Source: Avidesulfovibrio sp964369685 (GTDB taxonomy: Bacteria > Desulfobacterota > Desulfovibrionia > Desulfovibrionales > Desulfovibrionaceae). Taken from it: a DNA stretch of 64,000 bases. The first letter of the stretch is position 1, and the number at the start of each line of letters is the position of its first letter. Shown piece after piece: positions 8,911 to 18,588 of the stretch. A program made the position numbers and the translations under genes. The notes beneath the pieces were generated by a model that saw nothing but the letters and a program-made list of their open reading frames with translations, did no database searches and was not told the origin of the DNA. The stretch lies in assembly GCA_964369685.1 (NCBI GenBank), contig CAYJFB010000003.1, forward strand, positions 76,283 through 140,282. Direction: 5' to 3'.

Positions 8911-9133
8911 ACTCTCCCCCTTCCTGAAAAATATATTTTTTGGACACAAATGGCTTGGAGCCGGAACAAACAGTGGCTTTGATGCCGTCGGTGCCCGTGA
9001 TAATGCTCTTTATAGATAGGCTCTATAGCAATTTTGCTTTGAGTTTTTATAGAAATATTCAATAATTATATTTTGTTGTCTTTTTATTCTGAACACTTTC
9101 CAATAACAACTCTTGAATCCGCAAAAAAAACAC

Positions 9134-10204
9134 ATGATTGATATTTGTAATTTATCGAAAGCCGCATTGGAAGATTTTTTGGTCACTGAATTGGGTGAAC
9201 CGCGTTTTCGTGCGCAACAGGTGTGGCAGTGGTTGTGGCAAAAAAATGCCACATGTTTCGCCGAGATGAGTAATGTGTCGCAAAAAACACGTCTTCGCCT
9301 TGAAGAAATTGCAGAAATTCGCGTGCCCGAAGTGGTGAATGTGCAAACAGCACAAGATGGTACAGAAAAATTGTTATTACAATTGTCTGATGGGGCTTTG
9401 GTTGAAACAGTAATCATTCCAAGCACCAATAAAGACGGTCGGGTACGGATCAGTCAGTGTGTTTCCTCACAAATCGGTTGTGCGATGGGATGTACCTTTT
9501 GCAGTACGGCAACAATGGGATTTGTGCGCAATCTGACGGCAGGAGAGATTTTGTCTCAGGTGCAAGCCGTACGGCGTCGTCTTGGTGACAATAGACCGGA
9601 TCATCCCATTGTGCGCAATCTTGTTTTTATGGGTATGGGAGAACCGCTTTTGAATTTGAAAGCGGTCACACAATCTTTGGAAATGTTGCAAGATAAACAA
9701 GGAGCAGCGTTTTCACCACGACGCATTACCGTTTCCACGTGTGGTATTCAGCAGGGGTTAAAAGAGTTGGGTGCAAGCGGATTGGCTTTTTTGGCTGTTT
9801 CTCTCCATGCGCCGAACCAAACCTTGCGCGAAACAATCATGCCGCGTGCCGCAACATGGACTCTTGATGATCTGATGACAACATTGGCTCAGTATCCGTT
9901 AAAAACGCGAGAACATATAACCTTTGAATACCTTCTTCTCGGAGAGGTCAACGATCGTCCTGAACACGCCCGTGAGTTGGCACGGTTGTTAAATCGTCAT
10001 TTCGGATCCGATATAGCAAAACTTAATCTTATTGCCTATAATCCCTCAGAAGGCGCACCGTATAACGCCCCTACACCTGAAGCGGTGTTGGCTTTTGAAA
10101 AAATTCTTTGGGAAAAAGGCATCACCGCCATTTTGAGAAAAAGTAAAGGACAAGACATCAAAGCTGCCTGTGGTCAACTCTGTATTGCTCACAAAAAAAT
10201 ATAA
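9134..10204 (+). CDS. rlmN: Dual-specificity 23S rRNA/tRNA adenine-C2 methyltransferase RlmN
   Basis: A 356-residue radical SAM enzyme that methylates A2503 of 23S rRNA and A37 of some tRNAs. The 4Fe-4S motif CAMGCTFC gives C116, C120 and C123. The downstream FMGMGEPL and ISTCG-like (VSTCG) segments are typical. The methyl-carrying cysteine near the C-terminus is in the AACGQLC segment. I prefer the ATG at 9134; a TTG at 9113 is in frame and neither has a clear ribosome site. It stands alone between the HD gene hairpin and a chemoreceptor. Confidence 0.95.
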   Translation: MIDICNLSKAALEDFLVTELGEPRFRAQQVWQWLWQKNATCFAEMSNVSQKTRLRLEEIAEIRVPEVVNVQTAQDGTEKLLLQLSDGALVETVIIPSTNKDGRVRISQCVSSQIGCAMGCTFCSTATMGFVRNLTAGEILSQVQAVRRRLGDNRPDHPIVRNLVFMGMGEPLLNLKAVTQSLEMLQDKQGAAFSPRRITVSTCGIQQGLKELGASGLAFLAVSLHAPNQTLRETIMPRAATWTLDDLMTTLAQYPLKTREHITFEYLLLGEVNDRPEHARELARLLNRHFGSDIAKLNLIAYNPSEGAPYNAPTPEAVLAFEKILWEKGITAILRKSKGQDIKAACGQLCIAHKKI

Positions 10205-10334
10205 CAAGATTTTTAGACAAAAGTGTCTGCAGGTCTTGCAGTATAATATGAAATAATTTAATAAATATATTTAGTTATGAAAAACAAGTTGTATAAATAG
10301 ACTTCGTCTATAGAATCATTTATGGGGTATAATC

Positions 10335-12455
10335 ATGAGTATACGCAGTAAAATTCTTTATGCTATGATTTTAGCTGTTGGGTTGTCTATTGTCGGTATT
10401 CTTGCCATGGCATCGTATGAAATGAATGTTGTTTTTGTGGATAACTATAAAACCAACAGTCAAGCGCAGCTGGATCGTATCGATGCTTTTGCAGAAAACT
10501 TTTTTGAATCCGCAAAGTCCATGGCAAAGCTGATCGCTTCAGATGATACTGTTCGTAATAATATGGATAGCGTCACAAATTATGCCAACACAAAAGAAGC
10601 CGTCAAACCTATCGGTGAACAATTATCTATAAAAGAAAGAGAAATATATAAAACGCTTTTTGATATTCATAAAGCCTATCCGGATTATTTGCTTGTGTAT
10701 GTCAGCAATAATGCAGGCGGTATAACGCAGGCACCAAACGATACATTGAGTGCCGGTTATAATGCGGCGCAGCGTCCGTGGTATAAAGATACCGTAAGAG
10801 CGAACACGACCATTCTGACCGAAGCCTATATCTCTGACAGCGGCGCAGCCATTTTTACTGTTGCCGCACCCATAAAAAATTCACACTCCGAAATCATCGG
10901 TGTTGCTGCCATTGATATTACCCTCAATACACTGACAGAAGAAACAGGTGCGGTGCAATTGGGTAAAACAGGATATGTCCTTATTATTGACAGTCTCAAT
11001 CAAGTGGTCAGTGATCCCAAAAATTCGGGTAATAATACACCAGAATCTCAGCGTTGGTTAGGGAAAACATTGCAAGACTTACCCCGTGAGGCTGCCGAAG
11101 CCTTACAATCGTTACGCAATATGAAAAATGGTTATCAAGAAGTGACCATTGACGGTGTTGAATGGCTTGCTTCTATAAAAACCAACCCCAATAACTGGAG
11201 TCTCGTGATGTTGCAAGAACGAGAAGAAGTGTTTGCCGGGGCTTTTGATGTGACAATGGTGATCGCGCAAATTGGTTTTGTTATTGCTGTAGTGATGCTT
11301 ATTCTTGCGTGGAGTGTTGCCCGTTCGATTGCTACACCTATTGCCACGCTCGTGCATGCTTCTCAATCTGTTGCCGCAGGGGATTTACATGCTATGCCAA
11401 AAGATGAGACGCCTTTTAAAGGTGAGTTGGGGCTTTTGCATCGCAGTTTGACTTCCATGATCGATAAATTGGTTGAACTGATTGAAACAGCCAACGGTAA
11501 AATACAAGAAGCCGAATGCGCTCTGGAAGACGCGAAACACGCTTCGTTCGCCGCCGAAGAGGCAAAAAAACAAGCAGAAAGAGCACGTCGAGATGGGATT
11601 TTACATACTACGGAACAAATGGGCTCAATCATAGAAAAATTGATCAATGCCACACACCGTTTGGCGGATGAATCAGCCGACACCGGAAAAAGAACTCAAG
11701 AACAACAAGAACAAGTTTCAAATACCGCCGCAGCCATAACAGCCATGAACACTACCGTGAGCGAAGTGGCACAACGCACTGTCCACACGGCCACACAAGC
11801 CGAAGAAACACGTTATGAGGCACAAAAAGGAAAAACTGTTGTATTGAATCTTGTAGACAACATGTCAGAAATTGAAACAAAAGCCCTCAGCATGCAAACA
11901 AGCCTGGGAACGCTACAGAGACAAGCCGGTGATATTGTACAAATTATGAATATGATTAATGATATTGCCGATCAAACCAATTTATTGGCTTTAAATGCTG
12001 CCATTGAAGCGGCTCGAGCGGGTGAAGCGGGGCGTGGTTTTGCTGTTGTTGCGGATGAAGTGCGCAAATTGGCAGAAAAAACAATGGAAGCAACGAAACA
12101 AGTCGATGTGACCGTCTCGACAATTCAACAAGGCACAACACGTAATATGATGGCCATCGAAGAAACGGCGTCATTTATCAGTCGTTCGGCTTCTGTAGCC
12201 CAAGAAGCGGGTGCAGCATTATCGGCCATCGAAGAAAAAGTAAAACAGACAGCCTCAGAAGTGCGTGCCATAGCCACAAGTACAGAAAAACAAGCCGACA
12301 CATTACAAGAAATCACAGTGCGTACAGACGAAATGAATACATTGACATCTGAAGTCGCCGTCAGTGCTTCCGCTTCATATACGGCAGTACAAGAATTGAA
12401 TATACTCACCGAAGAATTAAATGATATTGTCGTCAAATTGAAACAAGAAAAATAA
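10335..12455 (+). CDS. Methyl-accepting chemotaxis protein (dCache type)
   Basis: A 706-residue transmembrane chemoreceptor. TM1 lies at about residues 9-28. A periplasmic dCache-like sensor follows (AQRPWYKDTV..., AAPIKNSHSEIIGVAAIDI). TM2 is at about 300-325 and is followed by HAMP (RSIATPIATLVHASQSVAAGD), a coiled coil rich in Ala/Glu/Lys, and the signalling hairpin with the invariant tip (DIADQTNLLALNAAIEAARA). It senses an extracellular ligand and controls CheA. No CheR/CheB tether pentapeptide is seen at the end. It is a single gene with a perfect hairpin after its stop. Confidence 0.95.
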   Translation: MSIRSKILYAMILAVGLSIVGILAMASYEMNVVFVDNYKTNSQAQLDRIDAFAENFFESAKSMAKLIASDDTVRNNMDSVTNYANTKEAVKPIGEQLSIKEREIYKTLFDIHKAYPDYLLVYVSNNAGGITQAPNDTLSAGYNAAQRPWYKDTVRANTTILTEAYISDSGAAIFTVAAPIKNSHSEIIGVAAIDITLNTLTEETGAVQLGKTGYVLIIDSLNQVVSDPKNSGNNTPESQRWLGKTLQDLPREAAEALQSLRNMKNGYQEVTIDGVEWLASIKTNPNNWSLVMLQEREEVFAGAFDVTMVIAQIGFVIAVVMLILAWSVARSIATPIATLVHASQSVAAGDLHAMPKDETPFKGELGLLHRSLTSMIDKLVELIETANGKIQEAECALEDAKHASFAAEEAKKQAERARRDGILHTTEQMGSIIEKLINATHRLADESADTGKRTQEQQEQVSNTAAAITAMNTTVSEVAQRTVHTATQAEETRYEAQKGKTVVLNLVDNMSEIETKALSMQTSLGTLQRQAGDIVQIMNMINDIADQTNLLALNAAIEAARAGEAGRGFAVVADEVRKLAEKTMEATKQVDVTVSTIQQGTTRNMMAIEETASFISRSASVAQEAGAALSAIEEKVKQTASEVRAIATSTEKQADTLQEITVRTDEMNTLTSEVAVSASASYTAVQELNILTEELNDIVVKLKQEK

Positions 12456-12472
12456 TTTTTTATTTCCACTGT

Positions 12473-12506
12473 GTTATTTGGGGGACGTTGAACTCCCCCA
12501 AATAAC
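12473..12506 (+). terminator. Perfect 13-bp hairpin after the chemoreceptor gene
   Basis: GTTATTTGGGGGA (12473-12485) pairs perfectly with TCCCCCAAATAAC (12494-12506) over an 8-base loop. No U-run follows on either side. It lies between convergent genes and may block transcripts from both. The GGGGGA core links it to the G-rich hairpin family. Confidence 0.6.
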
Positions 12507-12570
12507 TGTCATAGACCGTGCACTCTGACGCAGAGAGCATTGCGCCCAAAAGGCGTATTTGACACACGAC

Positions 12571-13182
12571 CTAAGCGACCACACCTTGGAGATCTTGTAA
12601 CTCTTCTTGCAAATCAACGAGGCGTGATTCTAAGGCATAGGCTCGAGAAATATACCCTATGGTATTCATTTTATCGACTAATTTGTTATGAGTTTCATAT
12701 TCTTTGGAGAGATAGAAAATTTTTTGGCGTAATTCTGCCGCAGATTGTTGTGTGCTGTCGTAGTGTTCCTCAGAGGACGAAAACATTTGATTTTCTTCTT
12801 CGTCCATGGCGTGTACTTTGCGCACTGTGCTCAAAACAGTATTTTGTGTACCGTAGAGCGTATCTTTTAACGCTGTTGTTTGAAAAGCGTGTTCTTCAAT
12901 CATGCCACTCTTATCTGAAAACACTCTGGAAGCCGCACCAAATACCGTACTGGACTGCCCTGCAGAGGGGAGTGCATTCATTTTTTGTGTCATCAGCATT
13001 TGATTGTAACGAGCTTGTGCTTCGGCAGAAATATTGACTGTATCACCTGAACTTTGTGCAACCGCGTTGTGGTTTTGAGTATATGCAGAAGCAGCACGCA
13101 CAGGTAAGGATAAAGACAGAGTGCTATCGGCGTCCGACATTTTCGAATCTGTATATGCAATCGACAAAGCTTGAATTTCCAT
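12571..13182 (-). CDS. Uncharacterised coiled-coil protein
   Basis: A 203-residue soluble protein without signal peptide or membrane helix. The N-terminal half is low-complexity and polar (Ser/Ala/Gln-rich, with DTVNISAEAQARYNQ, a pattern often seen in short flagellar or secretion-associated Desulfovibrio proteins). The C-terminal 80 residues are predicted helical coiled coil with heptad-like Leu spacing (LRQKIFYLSKEYETH..., LESRLVDLQEELQDL). Start ATG behind GGAGGA (13187-13192); a TTG at 13203 is the alternative. I do not recognise the family. Its position next to a chemoreceptor hints at motility but does not prove it. Confidence 0.75.
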   Translation of the reverse strand: MEIQALSIAYTDSKMSDADSTLSLSLPVRAASAYTQNHNAVAQSSGDTVNISAEAQARYNQMLMTQKMNALPSAGQSSTVFGAASRVFSDKSGMIEEHAFQTTALKDTLYGTQNTVLSTVRKVHAMDEEENQMFSSSEEHYDSTQQSAAELRQKIFYLSKEYETHNKLVDKMNTIGYISRAYALESRLVDLQEELQDLQGVVA

Positions 13183-13488
13183 AACATCCTCCGTCGTAAG
13201 CAATGCTTTTATGTCTTGGAAAGAATGGATAAAGTCGATATTTATCGAAAAGATATGCTATATATAAAGCAGACTTATCCAAAAAAGAGGCAATTTTTAC
13301 CGAGTGTTTCAGCATGAACCGAAGAGTATATTTTAACATAGCAAAAAGTGTTCCGTTGGTAACTTTTACCGACAGTACAAGGAAATATTATATTTATTAT
13401 TGACAGATTATCGCTTGCCGCTCCATGAAAAAGCACGTATAAATACGCATAAAAAGAAGAATACGCAGTCTGTTTTTTTGGAGTTTGT

Positions 13489-15402
13489 ATGGCGATAGTT
13501 TCACTGCATAAAGCCTGTTTAAATCTTGGCGGAAAACCTTTACTTGACGGTGCTGATTTTCATTTGGAAGTTGGCGAACGCGTTTGTCTTGTTGGTCGCA
13601 ACGGTGCCGGAAAATCTTCGCTGATGTCGGTCTTGGCAGGCGTGATAACTTTGGATGCAGGTGAATATTCGCACACACCGGGACTCCATGCGGGGTATGT
13701 TCGTCAGGCTGTACCCGACACATGGTCTGGAACGATTTTTCAGATTGTCGCTGAAGGACTGCCCGGTAACGAGGGCAAAGCGCTTGCGGCAGCACACAGT
13801 CTCATGAACGGGCACGAGGCAACACTCCCAAAAGAACAACGCCTTTTGGGACAAGAATTGCTCGATAATGGTGACGGTTGGGAAAAACACGGTGAAATTC
13901 TTGGTGTGATCAATAGTTTAAAACTCAACCCCGATGCCAATATTGACGCGTTGTCAGGCGGCACAAAACGCCGTGTGGCGCTTGCAAAAGCCCTGCTGAC
14001 GCCGGAATTGCTTTTTTTGGACGAACCGACAAACCATTTGGATATCAATACGATTGCTTGGTTAGAAGATTATCTCTTGCGCCGTGCAAAAACACTTCTT
14101 TTTATCAGTCATGACAGGGCCTTTGCTCAACATTTGGCAACACGCATTGTTGAAGTTGATCGTGGGCAATTGTTTAGTTATGCGTGTTCATACGCACGGT
14201 TTCAAGAACGACGTGAAGAACGACTCGAAGTGGAAGCCCAACAAGCGGCACTGTTTGATAAGAAATTGGCACAAGAAGAAGTATGGATCCGTCAAGGTAT
14301 CAAAGCGCGTCGAACACGCAATATGGGACGAGTGCGTGCGCTTGTAGATATGCGTCGCCAACGTGCCGAACGTCGTGAACGGCAAGGAAATGTGATTTTA
14401 CGTGCGCAAGAAGCCGAACGCTCAGGCAAACTGGTTCTTGAAGCGTGTGATTTGGGTTTCACATGGGAAGACGGCTTTACGGTATTGCGTGATGTATCGC
14501 TTTTGATTCAACGCGGCGATCGTGTGGGATTGATTGGCAATAACGGTACAGGAAAAACAACGCTCATTCGGTTGTTACTCGGTGAACTTAAACCGACTGT
14601 CGGTTCTGTACGTCACGGGACACGACTTGAACCGGCTTATTTTGATCAACTGCGTGAAACTCTCGATCCAAACCGTTCTGTTATGGACGCTCTTGCCGAT
14701 GGCAACGACACTGTCATTATTAACGGTGAACAACGCCATGTGGCTGGATATTTACGTGATTTTTTATTTGAACCCGATCGCTTGCGTGTGCCTGTGGGAG
14801 TGCTTTCAGGGGGCGAACGAAACCGTTTGTTGCTGGCAAAACTCTTTACACGGCCTTCGAACATCTTAATTCTTGATGAACCCACCAATGATCTTGATGT
14901 TGAGACCCTTGAACTTTTAGAAGAACTGTTGGACAATTATCAAGGTACGGTACTTCTGGTCAGCCACGATCGCGCGTTTTTGGATAATTTAGTCACAAGT
15001 ACGTTGGTGCTTGAAGGCGACGGACGTGTGCACGATTATGTCGGTGGTTATTCTGATTGGTTACGACAACGTCCGACATCCGTGACGCAAACAACAGTGA
15101 AAACAGAAACACGACGCACAGCACCTTCCAATAAAATTAAACTGTCTTTTAAAGAACAGCGCGAAAAAGAACAGCTCGAAAAAGAACTTCATACTATGCC
15201 ACAGAATCTTGCCAAGCTTGAAGAAGAGCGTACACTTTTGGAACAAGAACTTGCCGATCCCACATTGTTTACTCGAGATTCTGCACGCTTTGCAGCCGTT
15301 ACCGCACGTTTGTCTGTACTTGAAGAAGAAGAAACAGAGAGCCTTGAACGTTGGGAAACAATTGAAAATCGTTTGGCTGAATTCGTGGCTGTTTCCAAAT
15401 AA
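13489..15402 (+). CDS. uup: ABC-F family ATPase, Uup type
   Basis: A 637-residue soluble protein with two ABC cassettes and no membrane domain. Cassette 1: Walker A GRNGAGKSS, signature LSGGTKRR, Walker B LLFLDEPTNHLD. Cassette 2: Walker A GNNGTGKTT, signature LSGGERNR, Walker B ILILDEPTNDLD. A Lys/Glu-rich C-terminal coiled coil (about residues 550-637) is the DNA/ribosome-binding tail typical of Uup. ABC-F proteins act on ribosomes; Uup also affects transposon excision and Holliday structures in E. coli. Assignment to Uup rather than another ABC-F rests on the C-tail. Confidence 0.88.
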   Translation: MAIVSLHKACLNLGGKPLLDGADFHLEVGERVCLVGRNGAGKSSLMSVLAGVITLDAGEYSHTPGLHAGYVRQAVPDTWSGTIFQIVAEGLPGNEGKALAAAHSLMNGHEATLPKEQRLLGQELLDNGDGWEKHGEILGVINSLKLNPDANIDALSGGTKRRVALAKALLTPELLFLDEPTNHLDINTIAWLEDYLLRRAKTLLFISHDRAFAQHLATRIVEVDRGQLFSYACSYARFQERREERLEVEAQQAALFDKKLAQEEVWIRQGIKARRTRNMGRVRALVDMRRQRAERRERQGNVILRAQEAERSGKLVLEACDLGFTWEDGFTVLRDVSLLIQRGDRVGLIGNNGTGKTTLIRLLLGELKPTVGSVRHGTRLEPAYFDQLRETLDPNRSVMDALADGNDTVIINGEQRHVAGYLRDFLFEPDRLRVPVGVLSGGERNRLLLAKLFTRPSNILILDEPTNDLDVETLELLEELLDNYQGTVLLVSHDRAFLDNLVTSTLVLEGDGRVHDYVGGYSDWLRQRPTSVTQTTVKTETRRTAPSNKIKLSFKEQREKEQLEKELHTMPQNLAKLEEERTLLEQELADPTLFTRDSARFAAVTARLSVLEEEETESLERWETIENRLAEFVAVSK

Positions 15403-15589
15403 AATTGTTTATGTTTGAAACAGCTCTTAGCCTGTGCCGTAAGAATATATGCCTCCAAGGAAACAGGTCTTTTTTGATAGAAACAAGAAAAGTTCTTGTT
15501 TTCAAGGCAACGCTGTGTCAATTTGTTTAGAGAGTATATTTTTCAAAAAATAAAGAGTGTGGACTCTCATACAAAAAAGAGGTGTTGTT

Positions 15590-16270
15590 ATGGTTGAACG
15601 ATTTTCACCTATTGAACAACTTTCTATTTCTGAATCATGGAGAATGTTTCGTATTCTTTCTGAATTGACTGATGGGCTTGAAACATTGAGTCAAGTCGGC
15701 CCATGTGTTTCAATTTTTGGTTCTGCTCGTGTCGCGCGCGACGCACCGCTATATAAAGAAACAGAGAAAATTGCTGCGTTATTGGTTGATGCGGGATACG
15801 GTGTGATTACAGGCGGCGGCCCCGGGTTGATGGAAGCCGGTAATAAAGGCGCTACCGAACAAGGCGGTGTTTCTGTCGGATTGCACATTCACTTGCCGCA
15901 AGAAGCAAAAATTAATCAATATGCAACAATTGAAAGTAATTATCGGTACTTTTTTTTGCGTAAATTGATGTTTGTTAAATATGCGTTGGCATATGTTGTC
16001 ATGCCCGGCGGTATGGGAACCATTGATGAGCTTTCTGAAGCCTTTGTTTTGATGCAAACTCAACGTATTCAGCCGATGCCTTTGATTCTTTACCAATCAA
16101 GTTTTTGGTCTGGTTTGCTGGATTGGTTACGTAAGACTATGGTTCATGAAGGGTTTCTTAGTGAAGAAGAAATCATTGAGTCCATTATTCTTTGTGATAC
16201 GCCTGAAGAAGTGCTTGAACAGATCAAAAAAGGTGCACCGCTCCCTGTACAAAATCAGATATTACCGTGA
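15590..16270 (+). CDS. LOG-family nucleoside monophosphate phosphoribohydrolase
   Basis: A 226-residue Rossmann-like protein of the LOG/TIGR00730 type. Diagnostic motifs are GGGPGLMEAGNKGA (about residue 80) and PGGMGTIDE (about 140), which carry the catalytic Arg/Glu network. Family members split AMP-like nucleotides into base and ribose 5-phosphate. In bacteria the physiological substrate is often a purine nucleotide rather than a cytokinin. Start ATG behind GAGGTG. Its stop overlaps the GTG start of tadA by four bases, so the two are translationally coupled. Confidence 0.85.
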   Translation: MVERFSPIEQLSISESWRMFRILSELTDGLETLSQVGPCVSIFGSARVARDAPLYKETEKIAALLVDAGYGVITGGGPGLMEAGNKGATEQGGVSVGLHIHLPQEAKINQYATIESNYRYFFLRKLMFVKYALAYVVMPGGMGTIDELSEAFVLMQTQRIQPMPLILYQSSFWSGLLDWLRKTMVHEGFLSEEEIIESIILCDTPEEVLEQIKKGAPLPVQNQILP

Positions 16271-16845
16271 AAAAAAATTCTCCCGATTACACAATGGAAG
16301 ATATCCTTACGATACAACCGTGGGGGGCTATACCTACGCCGCCTCCCAACCATTCGTGGGAAGCGTTGATGCGTCTTGCTTTACAAACAACACAGAATAA
16401 ACAACAGTCAATTCTTTTTTCTCAAGACTCTATGTCATCTCAAGGAACCGCTTTTGGGGAAGTGCCTGTAGGTGCTGTTGTTGTCGCTCCTGACGGGCGC
16501 GTGCTTTCTCGGGCGTGTAATGCGCCACTTGCAACGAACGACCCCACGGCACACGCTGAAATTTTGGCTCTGCGTCAAGCAGCAAAGGTTTTTGGTAATT
16601 ATCGTCTTTGCGGATGTGTGCTTGTTGTGACTTTGGAACCATGTCTGATGTGTGTGGGGGCGATGATTCATGCGCGAATTGCAGGGGTTGTTTATGGTGC
16701 GGCAGATTTTAAGACAGGTGCAGTTGATTCTTGTTTTGCCGGTTTTAATCTTCCTTTTGTCAATCACAACGTTTGGCATTATGGCGGCGTTTTGGCGCAA
16801 GAATGTGCAATAAGCTTACAACACTTCTTTGAACAGCGGCGTTAG
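16267..16845 (+). CDS. tadA: tRNA-specific adenosine deaminase TadA, with N-terminal extension
   Basis: A 192-residue zinc deaminase that converts A34 to inosine in tRNA-Arg(ACG). The zinc site is His96-Ala-Glu98 and Pro125-Cys126-x2-Cys129, with VPVGAVVV before it. The family is usually about 155-165 residues. The excess here is about 30 extra N-terminal residues plus an insertion (TTQNKQQSILFSQDSMSS, residues 41-58) between helix 1 and the first strand. The GTG start overlaps the upstream LOG gene by GTGA; an ATG at 16297 would remove ten residues. An alternative, guanine deaminase, is less likely given HAEILAL and PCLMCVGA. Confidence 0.88.
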   Translation: MKKNSPDYTMEDILTIQPWGAIPTPPPNHSWEALMRLALQTTQNKQQSILFSQDSMSSQGTAFGEVPVGAVVVAPDGRVLSRACNAPLATNDPTAHAEILALRQAAKVFGNYRLCGCVLVVTLEPCLMCVGAMIHARIAGVVYGAADFKTGAVDSCFAGFNLPFVNHNVWHYGGVLAQECAISLQHFFEQRR

Positions 16846-16866
16846 GGGCTGTTTTTAGATAAAATT

Positions 16867-16908
16867 TTGTAGAAGATATTGTTTTTTATGTAAAAATATC
16901 TTCTACAA
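16867..16908. terminator. Bidirectional hairpin between convergent genes
   Basis: TTGTAGAAGATATT (16867-16880) pairs perfectly with AATATCTTCTACAA (16895-16908) over a 14-base loop. An outer CTGTTTTT/AAAAACAG pair surrounds it. It sits between convergent tadA and the peptide-binding protein and probably terminates both. Confidence 0.55.
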
Positions 16909-16935
16909 GTTTGTAATGTATTGAAAAAACAGTCT

Positions 16936-18588
16936 CTAGAATGGTGTAATACGTTGTTCTTTTGTCGGTACCCACCAGCGATCCAGATTATACATAATAC
17001 CTGCAGGCGCCGCTTTTATGCCGTGAAAACGTGCCTGTACGATGGGTAAGGCATACGGTACATATAAAAAAGCGTAAGGTTGTTCTTCATGTAAAATTTC
17101 TTGAAAACGATCATACAGTTTTTTGCGTACGGTTTGATTGGTTGTGGCACGGGCTTTGATTAATAATTCGTCTACTTCTGCATTTTTATATCCTGTAAAG
17201 TTGAGTCCGCCCTCTACGGCTTTTGAAGAATGCCAAACATCAAAGATATCAGGGTCTTGTGTTATTGTCCAACCCAGAATCAAAGCATCAAATCGTCCTT
17301 TATTGACAAATTCACGAATAAAAGCTGCCCACTCCACGGTGCGAATGGTGACTGCAATACCGACAGCTTTGAGTTGGCTTTGAATGATTGTTGCTGTTTT
17401 TATGCGCTGATCATTGCCCTGATTGGTTAAAATAGTAAAGGCAAAAGGTATTCCGTCTCGTTCAAGAGTGCCGTCTTGATCGTCATCTATCCAACCCGCT
17501 TCACCAAGTAACCTTTTCGCTCGTTGCGGATCAAAACGAAAAGGCTCCAACGTTTGATGGTATGGCCATGTTTCCGGCTTATAAGGACCAAAAGCGGCAA
17601 TCCCTTGTCCCCAGAGAACACCCTGTACCAAAGCCTGACGATCAATGGCATGCCCTATGGCTTGACGAACACGAACGTCTTGAAAAAACGGGTGCTTAAG
17701 ATTGTATCCTAAAAATGTATAAGAGCCTGAAAGATAACGATATTTTTTCCAGTTTTTTTCCCATTCGGCACCTGTTGTTTGACGTAGATATTGCTGGGGG
17801 GACAAGCCCATCGAATCAAGTCTGCCTGCTTTTAACTCAAGGAACATGGTGGATGGATCGGGAATGATTCGTGTCACCACTTCGTCAATATACGGACGAC
17901 CTAAAAAATATGTATCTGAGGCTTCTAAAGTCAGTTGTGTGCCCGGTATCCATTCTTTCAAAGTAAACGGCCCGCTACTGATGGGTTTGCGTGCCAAGGG
18001 GCTGTTGAGAAGATCTTGATTTTCCAAGATGTGTTTTGGTAAAATAGCCCCCAACCATGTCATGACAGCACGGGCAAACGGCTTTTCATATTCGACTTCA
18101 AAGCTGTATGTATCGAGTTTACGGAACGTTTTTATTGCCAGAAAATCTTCGGCATAGGCTGTCGGTGTTTTGGGATCAATCATGAGTTTATATGTAAACT
18201 CAATATCATCAGCCGTCAGTGGAACACCGTCAGACCAAAAAATGTCGTCACGCAAAACGAAACGTAAACGTTTACCGTCTTCAAGCGATTCCCATGAACG
18301 TGCAGCCAATGGCACGATTTGTAAATCTTTGTTAAAATCCAAAAGAGCCGTATAAAGTTGTGAAATGATTTCTGAAGAGGCAGAATCTGTGGCAAGATAG
18401 GGAATGAGATTTGAAGGTTCACCGATGCTGCCGAGAATCAATCTTCCGCCATCATTCGGTGTGCTTTCAGACAAGATTTCTTGTGCCATACCAATTGATA
18501 CACAATAATAAAGACTGTTGATTAAAAATAAACCGTATATAAAAAGATGTTTTATATTTTTTTTGAAAAGCAAAGAAAACATACACAT
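16936..18588 (-). CDS. Family 5 solute-binding protein (peptide/nickel type), orphan
   Basis: A 550-residue exported SBP_bac_5 protein (DppA/OppA/NikA family). The N-terminal signal peptide ends near residue 35 (SIGMA-QE). Typical segments are SEPSNLIPYLATDS-like, VPLAARSWES, LRDDIFWSDGVPLTADDIEFTYK, and AKRLLGEAGW, all characteristic of family 5 binding proteins; no Cys follows the signal, so it is soluble periplasmic rather than a lipoprotein. Start ATG behind a strong GGAGGT (complement 18595-18600). No permease or ATPase genes lie next to it, so it must use a transporter encoded elsewhere or act as a sensor. The ligand is probably an oligopeptide but is not determined. Confidence 0.88.
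   Translation of the reverse strand: MCMFSLLFKKNIKHLFIYGLFLINSLYYCVSIGMAQEILSESTPNDGGRLILGSIGEPSNLIPYLATDSASSEIISQLYTALLDFNKDLQIVPLAARSWESLEDGKRLRFVLRDDIFWSDGVPLTADDIEFTYKLMIDPKTPTAYAEDFLAIKTFRKLDTYSFEVEYEKPFARAVMTWLGAILPKHILENQDLLNSPLARKPISSGPFTLKEWIPGTQLTLEASDTYFLGRPYIDEVVTRIIPDPSTMFLELKAGRLDSMGLSPQQYLRQTTGAEWEKNWKKYRYLSGSYTFLGYNLKHPFFQDVRVRQAIGHAIDRQALVQGVLWGQGIAAFGPYKPETWPYHQTLEPFRFDPQRAKRLLGEAGWIDDDQDGTLERDGIPFAFTILTNQGNDQRIKTATIIQSQLKAVGIAVTIRTVEWAAFIREFVNKGRFDALILGWTITQDPDIFDVWHSSKAVEGGLNFTGYKNAEVDELLIKARATTNQTVRKKLYDRFQEILHEEQPYAFLYVPYALPIVQARFHGIKAAPAGIMYNLDRWWVPTKEQRITPF

Noticed and set aside
10297..10311. Hairpin ATAGAC-TTC-GTCTAT before the chemoreceptor gene as a sigma-28 promoter or riboswitch
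   Set aside because: The boxes do not fit sigma-28 spacing, and a 6-bp stem is too small to support a regulatory RNA.
12540..13037. A 165-codon plus-strand frame
   Set aside because: It is the mirror of the coiled-coil gene on the minus strand, which has a strong ribosome site and a sensible protein.
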